A stretch of 64,000 nucleotides of DNA from Solibacillus sp. FSL H8-0523 (GTDB lineage: Bacteria; Bacillota; Bacilli; Bacillales_A; Planococcaceae). The notes beneath the pieces are model-generated. The model was not told the origin of the DNA. It saw only the letters and a program-made list of their open reading frames with translations, and made no database searches. The translations under genes were made by a program, and so were the position numbers. The stretch's first letter is position 1, and every line of letters begins with the position of its first letter. Below, one piece after another: positions 43,401 to 56,496 of the stretch. The stretch covers positions 3,782,001 through 3,846,000 of the forward strand of contig NZ_CP150291.1 in the NCBI RefSeq assembly GCF_038051985.1, read 5' to 3'.

Positions 43401-45341
43401 ATGATTGTCCTACAAGTAAATCAATTATATAAATCCTTCATTACCGATGAAATTTTAAGCGGCGTCAAACTTGAAGTTCAACACCGTGACCGCGTGGCAT
43501 TAGTAGGCCGCAACGGTGCTGGGAAATCCACATTATTAAAAATTATCGCTGGTCAAATGAGCTATGACTCAGGCGAAATTATTATTCCAAAAGATGTTCG
43601 TGTTGGCTATTTAGAGCAGCATGCTGGCATTGATTCAGCTTTATCTATTTGGGACGAAATGATGACAATTTTCGATAACTTGCGCATACAAGAGCAAACA
43701 CTACGTCAACTCGAACAGCAAATGGCTGACCCGAACGTTTACGAAAACAGCGAAACATACGGTCGCGTGATGGCAGAGTATGACCAAATACAACATGATT
43801 TCAAAGATGCAGGTGGCTATCAGTACGAGGCCGACACACGCTCTGTCCTACACGGGATGCAGTTTTTCCCTGCCGACTATGCCTTGCCCATCCAATCATT
43901 ATCCGGTGGTCAGCGTACACGCTTAGCACTTGCAAAACTATTACTATCAAAGCCTGATTTACTAATCCTAGATGAGCCCACAAACCACTTAGATATTGAA
44001 ACATTGTCTTGGTTAGAAAGTTATTTAAAGGGCTATGACGGCGCGATTTTAATCGTTTCACATGACCGTTACTTCTTAGACCAAGTCGTGTCTACCGTTT
44101 ACGAGGTATCACGTACAAAGGTTAGTAAGTATGTCGGAAACTACAGTGCCTACTTAGATGAAAAGGCAAAAAATTACGAGCGTGATCTAAAAATGTATGA
44201 GCGCCAAATGGATGAAAAGTCTAAACTTGAAACATTTGTTCAAAAAAACTTAGCCCGTGCATCGACAACAAAAATGGCGCAATCTCGTCGTAAAGTATTA
44301 GAAAAAACAAATTGGATGGATTCTCCTGATGGCGATGAAAAAAGTGCAAACTTCGGATTTTCTATCGAACGCCAAAGCGGAAATGACGTATTATCAATCG
44401 ATGCATTAGCAATCGGCTACCCCGACAAAGAAATCTCATCGAATATTACGATGCGCGTATTCCGCGAAGACCGCATTGCATTAGTCGGTCCAAACGGTGT
44501 CGGCAAATCGACCTTACTAAAAACCGTTGTGAAAGATTTAGCCGCATTTTCAGGGGAGATTCGCTATGGTACTAATGTTCAAATCGGCTACTACGATCAG
44601 GAGCAAGCAAAGCTCCATTCCAACAAGCCCGTGTTAAACGAGTTATGGGATGAGTGGCCTTTAATGAACGAAAAAGATATTCGCAGTATTTTAGGGAATT
44701 TCTTATTTAGTGGTGATGACGTATCAAAATCAGTCAACTCGTTATCCGGCGGTGAAAAAGCCCGTTTAGCTTTAGCCAAACTCATGATGCAAAAATCAAA
44801 TTTCTTAGTGCTAGATGAGCCGACCAATCACCTTGACTTAGACAGCAAGGAAATTTTAGAAAATGCATTAATCGATTATCCTGGCACACTGCTATTCGTT
44901 TCGCATGACCGTTATTTCATAAACCGAATTGCAACAAAGGTTGTAGAATTGTCTGGTACAGGCTCATTTGAGTATTTAGGGGACTATGATTACTACGTAG
45001 AGAAAAAACAAGAGCTTGAGGAATTAGCTGCGATGAAGGCTGCTGCAACAGGTTCAAAATCACAAGAGCCTAGCCCGCAAACAAAATCAACGTCTACGAT
45101 TGATAAGGATGCAAAAAAACGCGAACGTCAAATTCGTCGCGCTATTGAAGATATCGAAAAGAATATGGCAACCCTTGATGAAACAATCAAACAATACGAG
45201 GCACAGCTCTGCGATCCAGCAGTTTTCTCGGATCACGAAAAAACGTTAGCAATCCAAACAGAGCTATCACAAACAAAAGATCAGCACGAGACATTCGAAA
45301 TGGAATGGCTTGAACTCAATGACGAATTAGATCAATTATAA
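43401..45341 (+). CDS. ydiF: ABC-F family ATPase (YdiF)
   Basis: 646 residues, two ABC domains and no membrane segment. First Walker A GRNGAGKST (36-44) with LSGGQ (~170) and LLILDEPTNHLD; linker (~240-310); second Walker A GPNGVGKST (~360) with LSGGEKARLALAKL and FLVLDEPTNHLD; then a linker and a C-terminal coiled coil (~560-646). ABC-F proteins of this kind bind the ribosomal E site and ease stalled translation. Divergent to rex, convergent with the next gene. Confidence 0.94.
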   Translation: MIVLQVNQLYKSFITDEILSGVKLEVQHRDRVALVGRNGAGKSTLLKIIAGQMSYDSGEIIIPKDVRVGYLEQHAGIDSALSIWDEMMTIFDNLRIQEQTLRQLEQQMADPNVYENSETYGRVMAEYDQIQHDFKDAGGYQYEADTRSVLHGMQFFPADYALPIQSLSGGQRTRLALAKLLLSKPDLLILDEPTNHLDIETLSWLESYLKGYDGAILIVSHDRYFLDQVVSTVYEVSRTKVSKYVGNYSAYLDEKAKNYERDLKMYERQMDEKSKLETFVQKNLARASTTKMAQSRRKVLEKTNWMDSPDGDEKSANFGFSIERQSGNDVLSIDALAIGYPDKEISSNITMRVFREDRIALVGPNGVGKSTLLKTVVKDLAAFSGEIRYGTNVQIGYYDQEQAKLHSNKPVLNELWDEWPLMNEKDIRSILGNFLFSGDDVSKSVNSLSGGEKARLALAKLMMQKSNFLVLDEPTNHLDLDSKEILENALIDYPGTLLFVSHDRYFINRIATKVVELSGTGSFEYLGDYDYYVEKKQELEELAAMKAAATGSKSQEPSPQTKSTSTIDKDAKKRERQIRRAIEDIEKNMATLDETIKQYEAQLCDPAVFSDHEKTLAIQTELSQTKDQHETFEMEWLELNDELDQL

Positions 45342-45345
45342 AAAT

Positions 45346-45385
45346 AAGGAGAACGCTCACACAATTATTGTGGCGTTCTCCTTTT
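45346..45385. terminator. Bidirectional terminator after ydiF
   Basis: AAGGAGAACGC and GCGTTCTCCTT enclose a second stem CACAAT/ATTGTG; perfect dyad shared by convergent genes. Confidence 0.9.
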
Positions 45386-45386
45386 A

Positions 45387-45773
45387 TTATTTCACATGAA
45401 AGCTTTTTAACATTTGTAGTTTTTGATAGGCCGTATAGGCACCGTAAATCCAACCAAAGAACACAAGTGTTAGTAATGCTACAACCGTATTTACCATAGC
45501 AATAATTGGCTGCCACGGCGAATTTGCTTTTTGTGCCCGAAATGGCTGCCTCGCCCCAATACGGATACTCTGAAAAACATCAATCATCTGGCTTCTACCA
45601 TATACAAGTGCCAGCGGATAAAAAATTAAAGCCAAAATAACAAAGATTCCTCCAAACGAGGCCAAAAAGAGCCCGTTGCCAGACCAGCTCAGTAAATACA
45701 ACACACCGATGAGTAACGCTCCCCCTATAACAAGTAGCGTAATCATTTTATTACGCTCCTTCAAGTAATTCAT
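45387..45773 (-). CDS. Hypothetical membrane protein, 128 aa
   Basis: Starts at the ATG at 45773, 6 bases after CGGAGGTG. Three likely membrane helices: ~12-30, ~35-58 and ~95-118, with a basic loop between the second and third (IRIGARQPFRAQKANSPW). No known motif. It occupies the place of ydiK, a small membrane gene in the same part of the B. subtilis chromosome, but homology is not shown. Confidence 0.75.
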   Translation of the reverse strand: MNYLKERNKMITLLVIGGALLIGVLYLLSWSGNGLFLASFGGIFVILALIFYPLALVYGRSQMIDVFQSIRIGARQPFRAQKANSPWQPIIAMVNTVVALLTLVFFGWIYGAYTAYQKLQMLKSFHVK

Positions 45774-45939
45774 GAAAAACACCTCCGTCATCAGTCATTT
45801 TTACACTATACCCTTTCTGAAGGGAATTCTTACATTTCACTTTACTATTGTATGATACTAATGAATCCTTTATTTCCAATTAACGATTCGACATATATAT
45901 AGGTCAATATGCTAATTTCCGACAAAAAAGCCTACAAAT
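45774..45939. other. AT-rich flank of the DnaA-box region, no gene
   Basis: Contains the promoter region of the membrane protein gene. Nothing else distinct. Confidence 0.5.
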
Positions 45940-46150
45940 TTATACACAATTCAAATTCAGTCATATCAACATATCAACAGTGTTTTCCACATTATCCACA
46001 ACTAAAATGAATTTTATTCACATGCAGTTGTGAAAAAACAGCCACTATATATAGATAAATCACATTTTACCCACAGGTTATCCACAGTTTGTGTATAAGT
46101 ACGCATGTTCGCACCTTTTTTAAAATATTAATTTCAGTTTCTGTGGATAA
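45940..46150. promoter_or_regulatory. Cluster of DnaA boxes
   Basis: Three perfect TTATCCACA boxes: 45992-46000 (+), 46078-46086 (+), 46142-46150 (-). Five with one mismatch: 45940-45948 (TTATACACA), 45983-45991 (TTTTCCACA, directly abutting a perfect box), 46014-46022 (TTATTCACA), 46067-46075 (TTACCCACA) and 46090-46098 (reverse TTATACACA). All within 211 bp of AT-rich non-coding DNA downstream of tsaD. From memory, B. subtilis has a DnaA-box cluster in the region of gcp (tsaD), so the site may be conserved. No dnaA or dnaN is near, so this is not oriC. Confidence 0.85.
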
Positions 46151-46280
46151 TTTTCTGAAAAATTGTGCATTAAATAAAAATTTGTTATAAAGCACATTTT
46201 CATATCATAAAATACAATTTACGACTATTTTTTATTATTCTAAAAAATCGGTACTCCTAGCTGTTCCAACTACCTAGAAC

Positions 46281-46328
46281 AAAAAAGCATGATGCGCCGG
46301 AAAATTAATTTCCAGTTCACCATGCTTA
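46281..46328 (-). terminator. Terminator of the tsaE-tsaB-rimI-tsaD operon
   Basis: AGCATGGTGAACTGGAAA pairs imperfectly with TTTTCCGGCGCATCATGCT, followed by TTTTTTG on the minus strand. Confidence 0.85.
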
Positions 46329-46336
46329 GTAAGCTG

Positions 46337-47350
46337 TTATTTCCAGCTTATTAGTTCCATTCCGGGACGACCATTCATCGCTAAATTTCCACGAACACCC
46401 GCTTCATACATTTGGTAGGCAGCTGCACCAATCATCGCAGCATTATCTGTGCATAATTTTAAAGGCGGTACATAGAATGGAATACCCTCGTCTTTAAACG
46501 CAGCTTCAAGTGCCGTACGTAAACCTTTATTTGCCGATACACCGCCAGCAGCAATAACTTGCTTTACGCCAAACTCACGCGATGCACGTACAGTTTTCGC
46601 TGTTAATACTTCTACAACACTGTCTTGGAAGCCTTTTGCCACTTGCTCAGGAATAATTTCTTCACCACGTTGATCCATATTGTGCTTATAGTTAATGACT
46701 GCCGATTTTAAGCCACTAAAGCTAAAATCATACGAGCCTTCTTCTAGCCACACACGTGGGAATTTCACCGCTTCTGTCGCTTCATGAGCTAAACGGTCAA
46801 TATGCGGTCCACCTGGATACGGCATGTTTAATACACGTGCTACTTTATCGTATGCTTCACCTGCTGCGTCATCCCGTGTTTCACCAATTACTTCAAATGA
46901 ACCATGCTCACGCATCAATACAAGCTCTGTATGGCCTCCTGATACTACTAAAGCCAGTAATGGAAACTCCATCGGCTGCACTAAATTGTTCGCATAAATA
47001 TGTCCTGCAATATGATGCGTGCCGATTAACGGTAAACCATGTACAAAGGCAAATGCTTTTGCGGCGTTAATGCCGATTAACAAAGCGCCCACTAACCCTG
47101 GACCTTCTGTTACCGCTACAGCTGTTAATTCATTCGGTGTCATATTTGCTTGCTTTAGTGCCTCTTCTAATACAATCGTCACCTGCTCGACATGATGGCG
47201 TGATGCAATTTCTGGTACAACCCCGCCAAAGCGCTTGTGACTTTCGATTTGTGATGACACAACGTTTGAGATTATTTCCGTGCCATTTTTAATGATTGCT
47301 GCTGCTGTTTCATCGCAGCTTGTTTCAATTGCTAATATATAATTGTCCAT
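46337..47350 (-). CDS. tsaD: tRNA N6-adenosine threonylcarbamoyltransferase TsaD
   Basis: 337 residues from the ATG at 47350 (GGGTGAA upstream; overlaps the rimI stop by one base). AIETSCDET at the start, the metal-binding HHIAGH (~110), VSGGHTEL and the [12 protein letters not shown] motif (~265) identify the Kae1/TsaD ATPase fold. It transfers threonylcarbamoyl to A37 of ANN-decoding tRNAs, with TsaB and TsaE encoded in the same operon. Confidence 0.97.
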   Translation of the reverse strand: MDNYILAIETSCDETAAAIIKNGTEIISNVVSSQIESHKRFGGVVPEIASRHHVEQVTIVLEEALKQANMTPNELTAVAVTEGPGLVGALLIGINAAKAFAFVHGLPLIGTHHIAGHIYANNLVQPMEFPLLALVVSGGHTELVLMREHGSFEVIGETRDDAAGEAYDKVARVLNMPYPGGPHIDRLAHEATEAVKFPRVWLEEGSYDFSFSGLKSAVINYKHNMDQRGEEIIPEQVAKGFQDSVVEVLTAKTVRASREFGVKQVIAAGGVSANKGLRTALEAAFKDEGIPFYVPPLKLCTDNAAMIGAAAYQMYEAGVRGNLAMNGRPGMELISWK

Positions 47351-47793
47351 TATAAATTCACCCACATGACTAACGCATCTTCTTGGTTATCCGTATAGTA
47401 GCCTTTACGAATGCCACCGTCTTGGAATCCAAGCTTGCGATATAAATTTTGCGCAACCGTATTTGTTACGCGTACTTCTAAACTCATCGTATCCATATTC
47501 GCTTCCTTAGCAACACGAATCGCCTCACGCATTAACGCTTCACCTAGACCTTGTCCGCGAACCGCTTCGACAACTGCTACATTGGTAATTTGCGCCGCAT
47601 CCACAACAAGCCACACACCACAAAAACCAACTAATTCACCGACTTCATTTTCAGCTACTAAATAATGCGAAAACTTATTTTCGTTGACTTCGTAATAAAA
47701 CGAATCTAACGTCCACGGTGTCGGAAATGTTGCGAGCTCAATGGCATGAACTGCCGGAACATCTTCTAATGTCATTTTACGATAATGTACCAT
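47350..47793 (-). CDS. rimI: Ribosomal protein S18-alanine N-acetyltransferase RimI
   Basis: 147 residues, a GNAT fold: [19 protein letters not shown] (~70-88) holds the acetyl-CoA loop, and [20 protein letters not shown] (~103-122) the C-terminal motif. The name follows RimI of E. coli; in Firmicutes the protein clusters with tsa genes and the true substrate is less sure. Start and stop overlap both neighbours by one base. Confidence 0.92.
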   Translation of the reverse strand: MVHYRKMTLEDVPAVHAIELATFPTPWTLDSFYYEVNENKFSHYLVAENEVGELVGFCGVWLVVDAAQITNVAVVEAVRGQGLGEALMREAIRVAKEANMDTMSLEVRVTNTVAQNLYRKLGFQDGGIRKGYYTDNQEDALVMWVNL

Positions 47794-48497
47794 TATTGTT
47801 GCTCCTTTTTCTGTTCCTTAATCCAGTTCGCCTCTGCTTCTGCAATACGGCGATACTGTGGTACAAATGCATGCACAGCATCCACTGAAGGCAGCTCCTG
47901 ATTTTGCGCTAACGCAATAAGCTCCGCAGCACGTGGTAAGTCCAGCGTAAATGATGCACGCACAGCACGGTCTCCTAATACTTCTTTGATTTTTTCAAAG
48001 TAAATGTCAACATCAGTTCCTACGAACATTACAGGACGATTTAACGCATCGAGCTTTGTTAATAGGCCGTCAATATGATCGTGATAATCTTCAATAACCG
48101 TCTCCTGTGTTAAACCTTCATACACACCAGCATATACATTTTGACGACGTGCATCAAACAGTGCACATACTGCGTCACTAGACACACGCGCATTCGCTGC
48201 AAGCACTTTTAAGCTCGACACACCAACTAACGGCTTTTGCAGTGACCAGGCTAATGTTTTTGCTAATGTTACCCCAATACGCACACCCGTGTACGATCCG
48301 GGTCCTTCTGAAACCGCAATCGCATCTAGTTCAGCCGGAGTAACACCTGCTTTTTTCATAACCTCTTCAACAGCCGGCATTGCACCCACTGAATGTGTTA
48401 ATTTAATATTTTGTACTACCTCTGCAACTACTTTACCGTCCTTTACAACTGCGACAGATAGTGGCGCATTTGCTGTTTCAATTCCTAACCAAATCAT
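47793..48497 (-). CDS. tsaB: tRNA threonylcarbamoyladenosine biosynthesis protein TsaB
   Basis: 234 residues. An ASKHA fold with LGIETANAPLSVAV at the N-terminus, AVSEGPGSYTGVRIG (~64-78), and no metal-binding histidines, as expected for the TsaD paralogue that acts as a dimer platform. Overlaps tsaE by four bases (ATGA). Confidence 0.95.
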   Translation of the reverse strand: MIWLGIETANAPLSVAVVKDGKVVAEVVQNIKLTHSVGAMPAVEEVMKKAGVTPAELDAIAVSEGPGSYTGVRIGVTLAKTLAWSLQKPLVGVSSLKVLAANARVSSDAVCALFDARRQNVYAGVYEGLTQETVIEDYHDHIDGLLTKLDALNRPVMFVGTDVDIYFEKIKEVLGDRAVRASFTLDLPRAAELIALAQNQELPSVDAVHAFVPQYRRIAEAEANWIKEQKKEQQ

Positions 48498-48946
48498 TTT
48501 AGTAACTCCTCACATAAGCGCACATATTTCTCGCCCATTGGTTTAAATAAAAACTTACGACTCGTATCATCAATACGTGTAATTTCAATTGCCAAACGCT
48601 CTTTTGGCAAATCTTCTTCAATTAAATGCGCCCACTCTACAACTGTGACCGCATCGCCATAAAAAATTTCATCCCATCCTAAATCCTCATCGCTATCTTC
48701 TAAACGATAAACATCCAAGTGATTTAACGGAATTCGACCCTCATATTGCTTCATAATCGTAAACGTCGGACTATTCACGTTACGTTTAATTCCTAAGCCC
48801 TTTGCAAAGCTTTGCGTAAACGTTGTCTTACCAGCGCCTAAATCGCCTTCTAATGTAATTGTATATTGTGGCGCTACTAGCTCCGCCAATTTTAAAGCAA
48901 GTGCCTGTGTTTCCTCTAATGCGTATACTTGTTTTTCAAATATCAT
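48494..48946 (-). CDS. tsaE: tRNA threonylcarbamoyladenosine biosynthesis ATPase TsaE
   Basis: 150 residues. Walker A GDLGAGKTTF (~35-44), a conserved HLDVYRL (~75-81) and VVEWAHLIEEDLP (~103-115). Its ATPase activity drives turnover of the TsaBD complex. First gene of the operon. In B. subtilis thiL precedes it; here it is a small lipoprotein gene. Confidence 0.95.
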   Translation of the reverse strand: MIFEKQVYALEETQALALKLAELVAPQYTITLEGDLGAGKTTFTQSFAKGLGIKRNVNSPTFTIMKQYEGRIPLNHLDVYRLEDSDEDLGWDEIFYGDAVTVVEWAHLIEEDLPKERLAIEITRIDDTSRKFLFKPMGEKYVRLCEELLK

Positions 48947-49036
48947 ATTGTGCTTCCTTCCACAAAAAAGTCCATTACTTCTAGTTTACTTGAAGTAACG
49001 CAATTGTTCAAAATGTATCACTTATTTATACATAAC

Positions 49037-49067
49037 AAAAAGCCCTATAAGCAAGTTGCCTATAAGA
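49037..49067 (-). terminator. Terminator after the lipoprotein gene
   Basis: CTTATAGGC and GCTTATAGGG on the minus strand pair with a wobble, followed by TTTTTG, just before the tsaE promoter region. Confidence 0.6.
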
Positions 49068-49074
49068 CTTCTCT

Positions 49075-49413
49075 TTACCTTGTTGAATTTCCTCGGCGCT
49101 CCACGATTTCCTTTTTCGTCAACTTATCTTTTTTAAATGTAAGCATATACCCCTGTGTCAACAGCAGCTCATCATTCCATTCGTACACGCCTTTTTCTAG
49201 TTCCGTACCCGCCCCACCCGCAATTCGTACTACTTCCATGTAAGACATGCCTTCTTTTACTTGTTCATATTCTTGTTCATTCATATATTTTTGCCAGCTA
49301 TGTGCATTACTCTCTTCAATCGCCAAAATTTCATCTTTGCAAGCTGTCATCATAATAAGTAGCAAGAAGATGAGACAAATAGCTGGGTACACGCTTAACC
49401 CATTTTTATTCAT
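49075..49413 (-). CDS. Small lipoprotein, DUF3862/SmpA-OmlA-like
   Basis: 112 residues from the ATG at 49413 with GGGGGAGTG upstream. Signal peptide ending in a lipobox (MTAC, Cys ~25), so anchored to the outer face of the membrane. Residues ~50-105 (VKEGMSYMEVVRIAGG, GVYEWND, LTFKKDKLTKKEIV) resemble the DUF3862/BamE-like two-helix plus three-strand fold. Function unknown. Single gene upstream of the tsa operon. Confidence 0.8.
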   Translation of the reverse strand: MNKNGLSVYPAICLIFLLLIMMTACKDEILAIEESNAHSWQKYMNEQEYEQVKEGMSYMEVVRIAGGAGTELEKGVYEWNDELLLTQGYMLTFKKDKLTKKEIVERRGNSTR

Positions 49414-49535
49414 CAACACTCCCCCTTAACAACATATGAAAATTTTCCCTCAAGGTACGTGTTCAAAACATTTGAAAAACCTTGAAACAAACTACATTAC
49501 TTAACTATTATTATTTACGAGTATCTTCTTAAGCA

Positions 49536-49566
49536 TAAAAAAAGCAATTCGCCTTCGCGAATTACT
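49536..49566 (-). terminator. Terminator of the isolated tRNA-Asp
   Basis: AATTCGC pairs with GCGAATT around GAAG; followed by a CTTTTTTT run on the minus strand. Confidence 0.88.
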
Positions 49567-49583
49567 TGAATAGTTAATTTAAA

Positions 49584-49659
49584 TGGCGGTCCCGACCGGG
49601 ATCGAACCGGCGATCTCCTGCGTGACAGGCAGGCATGTTAACCGCTACACCACGGGACC
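49584..49659 (-). tRNA. trnD-Asp: tRNA-Asp (GTC), isolated copy
   Basis: 76 bases with encoded CCA. Acceptor GGTCCCG/CGGGACC, anticodon GTC in the loop CTGTCAC, T-loop GGTTCGATCCC. Identical to the copy at 55501-55576. It lies past the rrn terminator and has its own promoter (49690-49718) and terminator. Confidence 0.97.
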
Positions 49660-49689
49660 ATTTATTATTTTCTCTATTGGACACTATTT

Positions 49690-49718
49690 ATTCTATCAGA
49701 AATCAACTTATGAGACAA
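49690..49718 (-). promoter_or_regulatory. Promoter of the isolated tRNA-Asp
   Basis: Minus strand TTGTCT, 17 bases, TAGAAT; transcription would start about 20 bases before the tRNA. Confidence 0.65.
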
Positions 49719-49777
49719 CTACTTTTTTAAAATACGTTTTTTCTCTCTTAAGCTATTATTATCTAAATTAATACTCC

Positions 49778-49822
49778 GTAGGGATCGAAAAGCTCGAAGA
49801 GCTGGCGCTTTAGCCAACAATG
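49778..49822. repeat. Palindromic element, possible relative of the guaA 98-bp repeat
   Basis: The minus strand contains GGCTAAAGCGCCAGCTC followed by TTCGAGCTTTTCGATC. This follows the order GGGCTAAAGCTCCTCGAAATTT...GATC of the 98-bp units with small changes. It lies just past the rrn terminator. Relationship is by eye only. Confidence 0.4.
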
Positions 49823-49827
49823 CGAAC

Positions 49828-49857
49828 AAAAAAACCACTGATTTCTCAGTGGTTTTG
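49828..49857 (-). terminator. rrn operon terminator
   Basis: AAAACCACTGAGAAATCAGTGGTTTTTTT on the minus strand (arms AAACCACTGA/TCAGTGGTTT), directly after 5S. Confidence 0.92.
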
Positions 49858-49862
49858 CGTGT

Positions 49863-49979
<117 letters not shown>

Positions 49980-50037
49980 TATTGAAAGAATTATTCTTTC
50001 AAAACTGGATAAACGTTTCATTGATGTTCATAAATTG

Positions 50038-54829
<4,792 letters not shown>

Positions 54830-54980
54830 TAGTTAGTTTGAAAGCTCATTTGCTTTGCTAGCGATCCAACTAATTAAAGTTGAAATCTATTGTTTGTTTC
54901 ATTTAAGAAACTTGTTTTTCATTAACGTTGCTTGTTCAGTTTTCAAGGTTCATGTTGTTGTCGTTTGTGACAACTTTTAT

Positions 54981-55009
54981 ATCTTATCATTTTTAAAATG
55001 TTATGTCAA
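54981..55009 (-). promoter_or_regulatory. rrn promoter P2
   Basis: Minus strand TTGACA, 17 bases, TAAGAT. Lies between the tRNA cluster and 16S. Confidence 0.85.
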
Positions 55010-55065
55010 CACTTTATTTTAAATGATTTTTTCGAAATTGTTTGTCGTTCTTAACGACTCTTATA

Positions 55066-55094
55066 ATATTACCTCATTCATTTCTGAATGTCAA
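55066..55094 (-). promoter_or_regulatory. rrn promoter P1
   Basis: Minus strand TTGACA, 17 bases, TAATAT, 85 bases upstream of P2: the tandem arrangement common for Bacillales rrn operons. Confidence 0.85.
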
Positions 55095-55109
55095 CAGCTT
55101 TTTTAAAAC

Positions 55110-55183
55110 TGGAGCGGGTGATCGGAATCGAACCGACAACATCAGCTTGGAAGGCTGAGGTTTTACCACTAAACTACACCCGC
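55110..55183 (-). tRNA. tRNA-Gly (TCC)
   Basis: 74 bases with CCA; acceptor GCGGGTG/CACCCGC, anticodon loop CTTCCAA. Last tRNA of the cluster before the rrn promoters. Confidence 0.97.
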
Positions 55184-55197
55184 ATATTAAATTACTA

Positions 55198-55283
55198 TGG
55201 TGCGGCCGAGAGGACTTGAACCTCCACGGGGTTGCCCCCACTAGGCCCTCAACCTAGCGCGTATGCCATTCCGCCACGACCGC
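55198..55283 (-). tRNA. tRNA-Leu (GAG)
   Basis: 86 bases with CCA and a long variable arm (class II). Anticodon stem CTAGG/CCTAG around TTGAGGG, acceptor GCGGTCG/CGGCCGC. Confidence 0.97.
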
Positions 55284-55338
55284 TTCATCCGACTTTTCTC
55301 ATTATATACAACTTTGAGATTTTTTGTCAATATGAAAC

Positions 55339-55414
55339 TGGTGAGCCATGAAGGATTCGAACCTTCGACCCTCTGATTAAAAGTCAGATGCTCTACCAAC
55401 TGAGCTAATGGCTC
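55339..55414 (-). tRNA. tRNA-Lys (TTT)
   Basis: 76 bases with CCA; acceptor GAGCCAT/ATGGCTC, anticodon TTT in CTGACTTTTAATCAG. Confidence 0.97.
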
Positions 55415-55421
55415 TTGAAAA

Positions 55422-55496
55422 TGGCTGGGGAACCTGGATTCGAACCAGGGCATGACGGAATCAAAATCCGTTGCCTTACCGCTTGGCTATACCCCA
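55422..55496 (-). tRNA. tRNA-Gln (TTG)
   Basis: 75 bases with CCA; acceptor TGGGGTA with its TTCCCCA partner, anticodon TTG in GGATTTTGATTCC. Confidence 0.97.
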
Positions 55497-55500
55497 ATAA

Positions 55501-55576
55501 TGGCGGTCCCGACCGGGATCGAACCGGCGATCTCCTGCGTGACAGGCAGGCATGTTAACCGCTACACCACGGGACC
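55501..55576 (-). tRNA. tRNA-Asp (GTC), cluster copy
   Basis: 76 bases with CCA, identical to the isolated copy at 49584-49659. Confidence 0.97.
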
Positions 55577-55600
55577 ATAAGTAAACACTATAAAATTAAG

Positions 55601-55675
55601 TGGTGACCCGTACGGGATTCGAACCCGTGTTACCGCCGTGAAAGGGCGGTGTCTTAACCACTTGACCAACGGGCC
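55601..55675 (-). tRNA. tRNA-Glu (TTC)
   Basis: 75 bases with CCA; anticodon TTC in CCGCCCTTTCACGGCGG, acceptor GGCCCGT/ACGGGTC with wobble. Confidence 0.97.
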
Positions 55676-55681
55676 AATGAA

Positions 55682-55757
55682 TGGCTCCGAAGGCAGGACT
55701 CGAACCTGCGACCTGCCGGTTAACAGCCGGATGCTCTACCAACTGAGCTACTTCGGA
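55682..55757 (-). tRNA. tRNA-Asn (GTT)
   Basis: 76 bases with CCA; anticodon GTT in CCGGCTGTTAACCGG, acceptor TCCGAAG/CTTCGGA. First tRNA of the cluster. Confidence 0.97.
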
Positions 55758-55800
55758 ATAATCTCTTCATTTTGTCGACGTCATCTTGTCGACTTTTATT

Positions 55801-55829
55801 ATTATAGGTGCCGACCTATCAATCGTCAA
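55801..55829 (-). promoter_or_regulatory. Promoter of the tRNA cluster
   Basis: Minus strand TTGACG, 17 bases, TATAAT: near-consensus, about 45 bases before tRNA-Asn. Two GTCGAC sites lie between promoter and tRNA. Confidence 0.88.
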
Positions 55830-55947
55830 CACTTTTTAGTGATTTTTTTCGAAGAAAAAATCCCTTCCTATATAATAGCATTTTCACTTTTATTGCGATA
55901 AGAGGTATTTTCCCCAAAAACACTTATATCAAACCTCTTACATGAAA

Positions 55948-56415
55948 TTAAATTTCACTTTCTACAAATCGAATTTTCCCCTTACAAATACTACAACAGT
56001 ATTTCCGGACATCCATTTTTCGTTTACGCTTATAGCTTTGCCCACAATTTTCACAACGGTAATAATGAATTACGCCTTTTTTCTTTACCTTAACAGGCAC
56101 TTCAATACGCGAACAGAATCTCGGCGCACCTACTCGCTTCAATAGGTTCCTAAAGTCTGCATCACGATGTTGATAACCCATCCCTAAAATATGTAGGTGA
56201 TAATGGCACAACTCATGCAATATGATTCCCCTTAACTCTTCTATCCCAAAATGATTGTATAACTTTTTATTTAATTCGATATTGTGACTGCTTAATAAAT
56301 AACGCCCACCTGTCGACTTCAACCTACTATTAAAATATGCTTTATGTACAAAAGGACGATTAAAATATTGAAGTGATAATTGTTCAACTAATTGCTGTGC
56401 TTGTTCATCTGTCAT
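55948..56415 (-). CDS. sprT: SprT-like zinc protein (YdcK)
   Basis: 155 residues from the ATG at 56415, with GGAGTGA upstream; the longer frame to 56490 has no ribosome site. The HELCHYHLH motif (~63-71) is the zinc protease-like HExxH of SprT/Spartan proteins, and a C-terminal zinc ribbon has CENC (~115) and CCSIC (~134). Family members in eukaryotes cut DNA-protein crosslinks; the bacterial role is unsettled. Follows tex, as ydcK follows ydcI in B. subtilis. Confidence 0.92.
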   Translation of the reverse strand: MTDEQAQQLVEQLSLQYFNRPFVHKAYFNSRLKSTGGRYLLSSHNIELNKKLYNHFGIEELRGIILHELCHYHLHILGMGYQHRDADFRNLLKRVGAPRFCSRIEVPVKVKKKGVIHYYRCENCGQSYKRKRKMDVRKYCCSICKGKIRFVESEI

Positions 56416-56496
56416 TTCTTTCACTCCGTTTTTACAAAATAAAAAAGCACACGAACGAATCCATGTACTTTTTATTATAATAAATTTCACTTTGTT

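Noticed and set aside
45940-46150. Chromosomal origin oriC
   Set aside because: Though rich in DnaA boxes, it lacks neighbouring dnaA/dnaN and an obvious unwinding element; a secondary cluster is the better call.
48929-49243. Plus-strand frame between tsaE and the lipoprotein gene
   Set aside because: Antisense to the lipoprotein and its terminator; no ribosome site.
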